NCBI RefSeq assembly: GCF_000931935.2
Contig: NZ_AZAC01000024.1
Span: 1 to 49,077, forward strand
DNA from: Dethiosulfatarculus sandiegensis
GTDB lineage: Bacteria; Desulfobacterota; Desulfarculia; Desulfarculales; Desulfarculaceae
Direction of reading: 5' to 3'
DNA: 49,077 nt
Under the pieces are notes generated by a model. The model saw only the letters and a list, made by a program, of their open reading frames with translations. It made no database searches and was not told the DNA's origin. This document shows, one piece after another, positions 42,308 through 49,077 of this stretch; position 1 is the stretch's first letter, and the number at the start of each line of letters is the position of its first letter. Position numbers and translations under genes: made by a program.

Positions 42308-43275
42308 AGGGTGGCCGCTCCTTTCTGCTGGAAGCGGTTGCTTATATAGGCTGCCACCAGGTTAAAGCCCAGGGTGATAAAGAACAGGACAATACCAATG
42401 GCAAAAAGGGCCAAGTAGTGTTCGCTGTCCACCGGGGTTTCCCCCATCTCAGCCGCAATGGTGGAAGGCAAGGGCCTCACCGAATCAAATATGCTGGTGG
42501 GTATCTGAGACGCTCCGCCCGCCACCATTAAAACAACCATGGTCTCTCCCATGGCCCGGCTCATCCCCAAGATGGTGGCCGTCCCCATACCGGAAAGAGC
42601 ACCGGGGATGGTGACTTTGGTAAGGGTTTCCCATCGGGTGGCGCCTAAGGCCAGGGAGGCTTCCTTGAGTTCTCTGGGCACTGAATGCAGGGCGTCTTCA
42701 CTGATGGAGGTGATGGTTGGTATGGCCATCAAAGCCAGCATCATGGAGGCGTTGAAAATGTTCAGGCCCGAGGGTATATCGAGCCATTCCTGCAGCATGG
42801 GTGCAATCACCACCATTCCCACAAACCCCAGGACCACTGAAGGTAGGCTGGCCAGAAGCTCAACCGCGGGTTTAACGATCTCCCGCATCCGATTGCCCGC
42901 CACCTCGGCCAAGTAAAGGGCTGCGCCCAGGCCGAGCGGCACTGCAATGACCGAGGATATAATCGTGACTGCCACAGATCCCATGATCAGGGGCAATATC
43001 CCGAAATCCGGAGGATCATAGGTGGGATACCATAGTTTTCCGAAAATGAAATCAATGGGATTCACCGTTACAAAAAGGCCGGCGCCTTCAGCAAATAAAA
43101 ACAAAACAATAAGCGCCATCACCAACACGGAAAAAAGACCGGCCAAGGTGAAAAACAAGCGCACTCTGGCGTCGTGGGAGCGTCTGCGCCCGCCGCCTTT
43201 GGCCAATGATTCCCGGTCGCGGTCGGTTTGCCGGGTTTGGGCTCCAACACAAGGGGCCGTTGCTGCTGTTGTCAT
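42304..43275 (-). CDS. pstC: Phosphate ABC transporter permease PstC
   Basis: 323 residues, six membrane helices after a hydrophilic N-terminus. FIFGKLWYPTYDPPDFGILP, EVAGNRMREIVKPAVELLAS, PSVVLGFVGMVVI and the EAA loop [20 protein letters not shown]. Forms the phosphate channel with PstA. It begins 191 bases after pstS, with a G/C hairpin in the gap that probably lowers its expression relative to pstS. Confidence 0.95.
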   Translation of the reverse strand: MTTAATAPCVGAQTRQTDRDRESLAKGGGRRRSHDARVRLFFTLAGLFSVLVMALIVLFLFAEGAGLFVTVNPIDFIFGKLWYPTYDPPDFGILPLIMGSVAVTIISSVIAVPLGLGAALYLAEVAGNRMREIVKPAVELLASLPSVVLGFVGMVVIAPMLQEWLDIPSGLNIFNASMMLALMAIPTITSISEDALHSVPRELKEASLALGATRWETLTKVTIPGALSGMGTATILGMSRAMGETMVVLMVAGGASQIPTSIFDSVRPLPSTIAAEMGETPVDSEHYLALFAIGIVLFFITLGFNLVAAYISNRFQQKGAATL

Positions 43276-43404
43276 TTATCTTCCTGCCTTTTTAGGCGAA
43301 AGGTTTTTGTTTAGTCCTGAATAATTAACTTATGATTGAACTATAAGGTGTGATTGATCCCGGGGTGGTGACAATTCAGTTACAACCCCCCTATCCGGCA
43401 AACA

Positions 43405-43430
43405 GCGCCCCCCAAAAAGTCGGGGGGCGC
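43405..43430 (-). terminator. Intercistronic hairpin between pstS and pstC
   Basis: GCGCCCCCC (43405-43413) pairs perfectly with GGGGGGCGC (43422-43430) around an 8-base loop. It is followed by only CTGTTT on the minus strand, so it likely works as a partial terminator or 3'-end stabiliser that leaves pstS mRNA more abundant, a usual arrangement in pst operons. Confidence 0.7.
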
Positions 43431-43466
43431 TTCAGGCTCATTCAAATCCAGAGTAAAATACAGGTT

Positions 43467-44288
43467 TTATTTGAAGGGCACAAAACCCTCTTCCTTGACG
43501 ATCTTCTGACCGGCGTCGCTCTTGACAAAGTCCAGGAAGGCCTTGACATCGCCCTTGGGCTGGCCGTTGGTGAACATGAACAGGGCGCGGGCCACAGGGT
43601 AGGATTTATCCATGGCTGTCTTGGCCGAAGCCTGGACGCCGCCCACGGTCAAGCCCTTGATCTTGCTGTTCAGGTAACCGATGCCCACATAACCGATGGC
43701 ATACTTGTTACCGGCCACGGCCTGGGCCACGGCGCCGTTGCTGGCCTGGAGCTGGGCGTCGGGACGCACGCGCTCTTTTTTCAGGACCTTTTTATTCCAC
43801 ACTTCAAAGGTGCCGGAGCTGGAATCGCGGGAAATCACCACTACGGGCTTGTCGGCTCCGCCGACCTCTTTCCAGTTTTTGACTTTACCGGTGTAGATAT
43901 CCTTCAACTGGGCCAGGGTGAGATCACGGAGCTGGTTGGAGGGGTTGACGATCGGCACGATGCAGTCTAAGCCAACCACGTGTTTGACCGGGGTCACGCC
44001 CTTGTCCTCGGCGCGCTTGATCTCTTTTTTCTTCATGTCGCGGGAGGCGTCGCCGATGTCGGCGGTGCCGTCGATGATGGATTTAATGCCGTCACCGCTG
44101 CCGGTGCCCGCCACCGTGATGTTCAAACCCTGATGTTTGTTCATAAAGACCTCAGCGGCCTTTTGAGCCACCGGCAATACGGTGGTGGAGCCGGTGATGG
44201 TAATCTTTCCGCCCGCCAGAGCCGGGGCAGCCATCATTGCGATCGCCGTCAGGGCCACAGCGGCCTTGACTACCAAACCTTTACGCAT
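43467..44288 (-). CDS. pstS: Phosphate-binding periplasmic protein PstS
   Basis: 273 residues. Signal peptide 1-25 (ALA|GG). Phosphate-binding motif KITITGSTTVLPVAQ at the N-terminus, TGSGDGIKSIIDGTADIGDASRDM, and SRDSSSGTFEVWNK, all of the PBP-like family. Delivers phosphate to PstCA. First gene of the leftward pst operon, with AGGAGG-like GGAGG before the ATG and Pho-box-like repeats about 65 bases upstream. Confidence 0.96.
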   Translation of the reverse strand: MRKGLVVKAAVALTAIAMMAAPALAGGKITITGSTTVLPVAQKAAEVFMNKHQGLNITVAGTGSGDGIKSIIDGTADIGDASRDMKKKEIKRAEDKGVTPVKHVVGLDCIVPIVNPSNQLRDLTLAQLKDIYTGKVKNWKEVGGADKPVVVISRDSSSGTFEVWNKKVLKKERVRPDAQLQASNGAVAQAVAGNKYAIGYVGIGYLNSKIKGLTVGGVQASAKTAMDKSYPVARALFMFTNGQPKGDVKAFLDFVKSDAGQKIVKEEGFVPFK

Positions 44289-44351
44289 CTTGTTTCCTCC
44301 AAAGTACTTAAAAAAATTTAAAGTAATCTCGTGTTCGGTGTTGATGCGAAA

Positions 44352-44394
44352 GATAACGACAGGATATTACAGCGATGTTACGGCGTCTTGACAA
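44352..44394 (-). promoter_or_regulatory. Tandem Pho-box-like repeats upstream of pstS
   Basis: On the minus strand four consecutive units of 10-11 bases, TTGTCAAGACG, CCGTAACATCG, CTGTAATATC and CTGTCGTTATC, match the CTGTCAT-type direct repeats bound by PhoB. They end 64 bases before the pstS start. The third unit is one base short of the usual 11-base period. This is a pattern match; PhoB itself is not in the window. Confidence 0.55.
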
Positions 44395-44740
44395 TTCGGA
44401 TACATAACCACCCCCCCCAAAAAAAGCCATCTTAAACATCTGAAATCCCAAGCCCCGTCGGCTCGCCCTTAATCCGGAAATAACTCCTTATAAAAATCAC
44501 CTGTATCAGTCTTTTAAAAACAGTCATTTTCCCCCGGCAAACACCCTTTTTTATGACCCCTGGTGTAATTAACCTTGGGTTAATGACTTTTTCTTCTGTT
44601 TAATTTCTTCCGATCTACATTGTAGCCATAATATAGCCATAAGTTTCTTGTCATCATCTTCCGGTTGGGCTATAAATATTCATCGGAAAACTGGTCACAT
44701 CCGGCCGTCCGCCCCGGCGGGATATCCCGGTGAGGCACCA
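44395..44740. promoter_or_regulatory. Intergenic region with a 17-bp palindrome ahead of the acyl-CoA dehydrogenase genes
   Basis: ATTAACC-TTG-GGTTAAT (44568-44584) is a perfect 17-bp palindrome, a plausible repressor or activator site for the rightward acyl-CoA dehydrogenase gene. CATAAT near 44628 could be a -10 box, but a good -35 is lacking. No gene is visible. The rest of the region is AT-rich. Confidence 0.45.
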
Positions 44741-45877
44741 ATGTTGTCCTTTGAAAACCACGAGAGTTTTCGCAGCTATATTGAAGACTTTGTGCAAAAA
44801 GAGATAGCGCCCCTGGCTCCGGCCATAGAGTCGGAAGAAACCTACCCGCAAAAAGCTCACAAGGCTTTTGCCAGGGAAAAACTCTTTTGCCTGGCCATGC
44901 CCAAATCCCATGGCGGCGGCGGAGCGGACACCCGCAGCCTGGCGCTTTTGGTTGAGAGTATTGCCAGAGTCAGCCCCAGCGCCGCCCTTTTGGTCTTCCC
45001 CACCAATGCGGTGATGCGCACCATTGATCTTACCGGCACCCAAGAACAGAAAGACCGCTTTTTCACCGAACTCTCCCAAGGCGACATGGCCATGGCCTTT
45101 TGCCTCACCGAGCCGGAGCACGGCTCAGACGCCTTTGACATGGTCACCACCGCCCGCAAGGAAAACGGCCATTACCTGGTAAACGGGGTTAAGAGCTATA
45201 CAACCCTGGGATCTAACGCCCGCTATTATCTCACCTTTGTCCGCACCGGCCCCAGACCCAAGGCAGGAGGAATAAGCGCGCTTTTGATTCCCAAAGACGC
45301 GCCCGGCCTTGAATTCGGACCACCGGAAAAGAAGATGGGCCTGCACGGCTCCATGACCTCGCAGATGTACATGTCAGATGCCAAGGTGCCGATTGAAAAC
45401 CGTCTTTGGGATGAAGGCGAGGGCTGGAAGGTCCTGACAAGAGTGGCCAACCCCATGCGGGTCTGGGGAGCCGCCTCCCTGGCCCTGGGCACTGCCCAGG
45501 GACTTTTCGACACCTCGCTGGCCCATGCAGCCCATAAAAAGAAAAAAAGCCAGGCCACTGGTTTCACCCTGGCGGATATGGCCATGAAAATCGAGTCATG
45601 CCGGGCCTTTATCTACAAGGTCTGTGAAATGGTGGATAAAGAAAACTACTCTCCCAAAAAAATTGAAACCTATACATCCATGGCCAAATGCCTGGCCGCG
45701 GATACGGCCATGGAGGTCTCGGAGCTGGCCGGAAGGGTTCTGGGGACGGGCATGATGCAGGCTGACAGCCAGGCGGCGCGTTTCTTTTGCGTGGCCAAGG
45801 GTATTCAGATATTTGACGGTTCCAATCAGATCCAACGGCTTATTATCGCCAGGAATCTGCAGAAAAGCGGCTTATAA
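44741..45877 (+). CDS. Acyl-CoA dehydrogenase with Asp at the catalytic-Glu position
   Basis: 378 residues, FAD-dependent, from ATG 44741 (longer readings begin at 44648 without family support). Acyl-CoA dehydrogenase fold: N-terminal helices, LTEPEHGSDAFDMVTTA (flavin and substrate region), GLHGSMTSQMYM, and near the C-terminus GTGMMQADSQAARFFC and IQIFDGSNQIQRLIIARNL. The usual catalytic base is Glu in Y-E-G-T; here the aligned residue is Asp359 (F-D-G-S). Whether it is active, and on what, is unknown. Electrons would pass to an electron transfer flavoprotein. It lies 65 bases before the glutaryl-CoA dehydrogenase gene, probably in one transcript. Confidence 0.88.
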   Translation: MLSFENHESFRSYIEDFVQKEIAPLAPAIESEETYPQKAHKAFAREKLFCLAMPKSHGGGGADTRSLALLVESIARVSPSAALLVFPTNAVMRTIDLTGTQEQKDRFFTELSQGDMAMAFCLTEPEHGSDAFDMVTTARKENGHYLVNGVKSYTTLGSNARYYLTFVRTGPRPKAGGISALLIPKDAPGLEFGPPEKKMGLHGSMTSQMYMSDAKVPIENRLWDEGEGWKVLTRVANPMRVWGAASLALGTAQGLFDTSLAHAAHKKKKSQATGFTLADMAMKIESCRAFIYKVCEMVDKENYSPKKIETYTSMAKCLAADTAMEVSELAGRVLGTGMMQADSQAARFFCVAKGIQIFDGSNQIQRLIIARNLQKSGL

Positions 45878-45942
45878 CAAAAGGGCTCGCCAGGCATAAA
45901 GGCGCCTTTTCAATTCCAATCGGGAAAGGAAAGCAAGGAAAA

Positions 45943-47124
45943 ATGAATTTTGAACTTTCTGAAGAACTCCAGATGCTAAGAGAGATGGCCCAGGACTTTG
46001 CCAAGGAGCAGATCGCGCCGAATGCCGACCAGTGGGACGAAGACCATTATCTGCCCCACGAGGAAGTAATGAAGCCCATGGGCGAATTGGGTTTCTTTGG
46101 CACGGTTATTCCCGAGGAATACGGCGGAAACGAAATGGGCTGGCTGGCCGCCATGATCCTCACCGAGGAGATCGCCAGGGCCAGCAGCTCCTTGAGGGTG
46201 CAGATCAACATGCAGACCCTGGGCTGCGCCTTTACCATCTTCCGCTACTCCCAAAACGAAGAAGTCAAACAAAAATATATCCCCAAACTGGTGAGCGCCG
46301 AATACCTCGGCGGATTCGGCATAACCGAGCCCAACGCCGGTTCAGACGTCATGAGCCTGAAATCAGTGGCCGAAGACAAGGGCGACCATTACCTGATCAA
46401 CGGCTCCAAGACCTGGATCAGCAACGCCAGCGTGGCCAAATGCGTCATTTTCTACGCCTACACAGATAAATCCGCCGGTTCCAGGGGCCTCAGCGCCTTT
46501 GTGGTGGATCTGCGCGACGAAGACGGCAACCCCACCGAAGGCGTCTCGGTTACAGACCTGGACAAGCTGGGATCCCGCAGCTCCCCCACCGGCGAAATCT
46601 ATCTTGAAAACGTCAAGGTGCCCAAGGAAAACCTCTTGGGCAAGGAAGGCGACGGCGCCAAGATCGTCTTCGGCTCCCTGAACCAGACCAGGCTCTCGGC
46701 CGCGGCCGGCGGCGTGGGCCTGGCCCAGGCCTGCCTGGACGAAGTTATCAAATACGCCAATGAGCGCGAGCAGTTCGGAAAGCCCATCGCCTCTTTCCAG
46801 ATGATTCAGGACCAGGTGGCCCAGATGGCCATAGAGATCGAAGCCACCAGGCTTTTGGTTTACAAGGCCGCGGTGCAGAAAGATAACGGTCAGCTCGGCA
46901 ACACCCTGGAAGTGGCCATGGCCAAATACAAGGCCGGAGAACTGGCCACCATGTGTTCCCAGTATGCCCTGCGCATCTTGGGAGCCTACGGCTATTCCAC
47001 TGAATATCCGGTGGCCCGTTTCTACAGGGACGCCCCCACCTACTTCATGGTGGAAGGCTCGGCCAATATCTGCAAGTGGATCACCGCCTTGGACGCCCTG
47101 GGCATCCGCAAGGCCAACCGATAG
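45943..47124 (+). CDS. Glutaryl-CoA dehydrogenase, probably non-decarboxylating type
   Basis: 393 residues, acyl-CoA dehydrogenase family. MNFELSEELQMLREMAQDFA, IPEEYGGNEMGWLAA, FGITEPNAGSDVMSLKS, SKTWISNA, RLSAAAGGVGLAQACLDE and YSTEYPVARFYRDAPTYFMVEGS. The catalytic Glu371 is preceded by Val370. In decarboxylating glutaryl-CoA dehydrogenases this position is Tyr; the Val is known from the non-decarboxylating enzyme of sulfate reducers, which makes glutaconyl-CoA. A gcdA gene follows directly, which removes the carboxyl group in a sodium-pumping step. The specificity is inferred from this residue and context, not proven. Confidence 0.85.
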   Translation: MNFELSEELQMLREMAQDFAKEQIAPNADQWDEDHYLPHEEVMKPMGELGFFGTVIPEEYGGNEMGWLAAMILTEEIARASSSLRVQINMQTLGCAFTIFRYSQNEEVKQKYIPKLVSAEYLGGFGITEPNAGSDVMSLKSVAEDKGDHYLINGSKTWISNASVAKCVIFYAYTDKSAGSRGLSAFVVDLRDEDGNPTEGVSVTDLDKLGSRSSPTGEIYLENVKVPKENLLGKEGDGAKIVFGSLNQTRLSAAAGGVGLAQACLDEVIKYANEREQFGKPIASFQMIQDQVAQMAIEIEATRLLVYKAAVQKDNGQLGNTLEVAMAKYKAGELATMCSQYALRILGAYGYSTEYPVARFYRDAPTYFMVEGSANICKWITALDALGIRKANR

Positions 47125-47131
47125 TTACTTT

Positions 47132-47169
47132 AGCTCCGGCCGGGCCCGGCGGGCCCGGCCGGAGCTTTT
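47132..47169 (+). terminator. Perfect 16-bp hairpin after the glutaryl-CoA dehydrogenase gene
   Basis: AGCTCCGGCCGGGCCC (47132-47147) pairs without mismatch with 47151-47166 around GGC and is followed by TTTT. It lies 7 bases after the stop. Because gcdA starts only 170 bases on, it may be an attenuator or a processing structure within one operon rather than a full stop. Confidence 0.75.
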
Positions 47170-47337
47170 CGAAAAAAATCCTGAAGCGGGCCGTGATTCC
47201 TCCATTGCCGGGCAGATCAAAAGCCCCGGGGAGGTTTGAAAGACCCTTTTCTTTAGCCCGGTTTTAGCGGCTCAAGACTTAAGGCAGTAGAAACCGGACA
47301 GCAGGGGCCCCTAGAAGGGGGCAAGGAGATCTAAGCC

Positions 47338-49077
47338 ATGCATCCCTATTTTGAGAACATGCCCACCTTTGGCAAGGCGCTAAGCGACAAGAAAAAAGAA
47401 AAGCTCACCCCCAACCGGGACCAGATCACCGAGGCGCTGGACGTGGTTCTGGCTGAGGTTGAACGGGTCAAGAACGCCGGAATTCCCGCTGAGAAGGTTC
47501 ACAAACGGGGGCAGATGACGGTCTGGGACCGGTTGGAATATCTGGTTGATCCCGGCACCTTCCGGCCCTTGCACACCCTTTACAATCCGCGTCAGAACGT
47601 GGAAGGCACCACCGGCGTGGTCGACGGCCTGGCCAAGATCAGCGGCAAGTGGTGCGTTGTGGCCGGTTTTGACAACAAGGTCATGGCAGGGGCCTGGATC
47701 TCGGGTCAGGCCGAGAACCAGCTCAGGATCACGGACCTGGCCAAGAGGTTGAACGTGCCCCTGGTGTGGCTGGTAAACTGCTCGGGTGTGAAGCTCACCG
47801 AGCAGGAAGAGGTCTATGCCGACCGCCGCGGCAACGGCACCACCTTTTTCCGTCATGCCGAGCTGGAGATAAAGGGCGTGCCCATCCTGGCCGGGATCTA
47901 CGGCACCAACCCGGCGGGCGGCGGGTATCAGGGCATCAGCCCCACCTATCTCATTGCCCACAAGGATGCAAACATAGCCGTGGGCGGCGGCGGTATTGTG
48001 GGCGGCATGAGCCCCAAGGGATTCTTTGATCTGGAAGGCGCGGAGCAGCTCATAGACGCCACCCGCCACTTCAAGGCCGTGCCTCCGGGATCCGCCCCGA
48101 TTCACCACGACGCCACCGGCTTTTTCAAGGAAGTGCACGACACGGAAAAGGGCGTGCTCGACTCCATCAAGGAGCACATGAAGCAGATGCCCGCCTATGA
48201 CCCGGATTTCTTCAGGGTGGATCAGCCCAAGGAGCCCCTCTTCCCGGTGGAGGACCTGAACTACCTGGTCTCCTTCAACCAAAAAGCCACCTATGACTTT
48301 GACCAGTGCCTGGCCAGGCTGGTCGACGGAAGCGAGCACATGGAGTTCAGGCCGGATTACGGGCCAGAGGTCTACACCGGCCTTGCCAAGCTAAACGGTC
48401 TTTTAGTCGGCGTCATCGGCAACCGTCAGGGCTTCATGCCTCCGGGTTATCCAGCTTATGCCGAAGGGGCCTACCCCGGCATCGGCGGCAAGCTCTACCG
48501 CGAGGGTCTTATCAAGATGAACGAGTTTGTCACCCTCTGCGGCAGGGACCGGACGCCGATCGTCTGGTTCCAGGACACCAGCGGAATCGATGTGGGCGAC
48601 ATTGCCGAAAAGGCAGAGCTCCTGGGCCTGGGCCAAAGCCTCATCTACTCCATTGAGCAGACCAATGTTCCCATGATGCTGGTGGTTCTGAGAAAGGGCA
48701 CCGCCGCGGCCCATTACATCATGGGCGGCCCCACCGCCAACAACCATAACGCCTTCAGCCTGGGCACACCCACCACTGAAATCTACGTCATGCACGGCGA
48801 GACCGCCGCGGCGGCATCCTTCAGCCGCCGACTGGTCAAGGAACAGGACGCGGGCAGGGAACTGGACCCGGTCATCGACAAGATGAACCAGCTGGCCCAG
48901 GAATATCACGACAAGTCAAGGCCTGCCTATTGCGCCATCAGGGGATTTGTGGACGAGGTGATCAGCTTTGACAACATGCGGGAATACATGACCGCTTTTG
49001 CAGAAAGCGCATACCAGAATCCGCTTTCCATTTGCCCTCATCACCACATGATGATCCCGAGGATTATCAAGGGATAA
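47338..49077 (+). CDS. gcdA: Glutaconyl-CoA decarboxylase alpha subunit (carboxyltransferase)
   Basis: 579 residues, complete with its stop codon at the last base of the window. Two crotonase-like carboxyltransferase domains: the N-terminal with GVVDGLAKISGKWCVVAGFD, YGTNPAGGGYQGISP and GGGGIVGGMSPKGFF, the C-terminal with GVIGNRQGFMPPGYP, WFQDTSGIDVGDIAEKAELL and YIMGGPTANN. It transfers the carboxyl group of glutaconyl-CoA to biotin; the membrane subunit GcdB then releases CO2 coupled to sodium export. AAGGAG precedes the ATG. Biotin and membrane subunits are expected downstream, outside the window. Confidence 0.94.
   Translation: MHPYFENMPTFGKALSDKKKEKLTPNRDQITEALDVVLAEVERVKNAGIPAEKVHKRGQMTVWDRLEYLVDPGTFRPLHTLYNPRQNVEGTTGVVDGLAKISGKWCVVAGFDNKVMAGAWISGQAENQLRITDLAKRLNVPLVWLVNCSGVKLTEQEEVYADRRGNGTTFFRHAELEIKGVPILAGIYGTNPAGGGYQGISPTYLIAHKDANIAVGGGGIVGGMSPKGFFDLEGAEQLIDATRHFKAVPPGSAPIHHDATGFFKEVHDTEKGVLDSIKEHMKQMPAYDPDFFRVDQPKEPLFPVEDLNYLVSFNQKATYDFDQCLARLVDGSEHMEFRPDYGPEVYTGLAKLNGLLVGVIGNRQGFMPPGYPAYAEGAYPGIGGKLYREGLIKMNEFVTLCGRDRTPIVWFQDTSGIDVGDIAEKAELLGLGQSLIYSIEQTNVPMMLVVLRKGTAAAHYIMGGPTANNHNAFSLGTPTTEIYVMHGETAAAASFSRRLVKEQDAGRELDPVIDKMNQLAQEYHDKSRPAYCAIRGFVDEVISFDNMREYMTAFAESAYQNPLSICPHHHMMIPRIIKG

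Noticed and set aside
47380..48339. Minus-strand open frame across gcdA
   Set aside because: It overlaps a clear gcdA gene; its open state follows from the codon bias of the sense gene.

Overview
The window reads as chromosome from a strictly anaerobic Gram-negative bacterium, most likely a sulfate-reducing or syntrophic Desulfobacterota (former Deltaproteobacteria; perhaps a Desulfarculus-like lineage, which is only a guess). Supporting signs are a glutaryl-CoA dehydrogenase next to glutaconyl-CoA decarboxylase alpha subunit, a UGA-encoded selenoprotein with its own SECIS hairpin, a cobalamin riboswitch and an anaerobic-type CbiE/T corrin enzyme, an AmrS-type radical SAM protein, FmdE and V4R proteins, and an outer-membrane efflux system (TolC-MacAB).

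Region 1-6.2 kb looks accessory and by eye is less GC-rich. It holds fragments of two insertion sequences (IS256-type and IS3 orfA, the latter with a nonsense codon), a LytS-type sensor kinase and LytTR response regulator, three small exported proteins of unknown function, the 3' end of a tyrosine integrase, and a tRNA-Arg(CCG) that could have been an integration site. Regions 6.6-19.4 kb carry tolC-macA-macB(ATPase)-macB(permease), a stand-alone AICAR formyltransferase, a GntR regulator plus unknown gene behind a cobalamin riboswitch and terminator, then a leftward set: phosphodiesterase, amrS, radC, pyrF, a Cys-rich small protein, tatA.

Region 19.5-27.5 kb is a rightward set: ileS, lspA, lgt, gcvH, fmdE, an HD nucleotidase, a second phosphodiesterase paralog and a selenocysteine DsbA-like protein with a strong terminator. 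27.5-32.0 kb has a leftward AMP-forming ligase with a V4R-like protein, a cyclopropane-fatty-acid synthase, and CbiET with a degenerate CbiT half. 32.3-34.5 kb has rpsU and a GAF-gap pair. 34.5-44.4 kb is leftward: a TrpXYZ-like ABC importer behind a 17-bp palindrome, a CACHE-HAMP-PP2C phosphatase, and phoU-pstBACS behind tandem Pho-box-like repeats. 44.7-49.1 kb is rightward: an acyl-CoA dehydrogenase with Asp at the usual catalytic Glu, a glutaryl-CoA dehydrogenase with Val before the catalytic Glu (expected of the non-decarboxylating type), and gcdA, together implying a sodium-pumping glutarate/aromatic-acid degradation route.

The observations most worth following are the selenoprotein (standard gene calling would truncate it), the B12 riboswitch in front of a GntR regulator, the LytTR system beside orphan exported proteins, the MacA with a Spy/CpxP-like inserted helical segment, and the degenerate CbiT half. 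No CRISPR array, rRNA or intact mobile element was seen.
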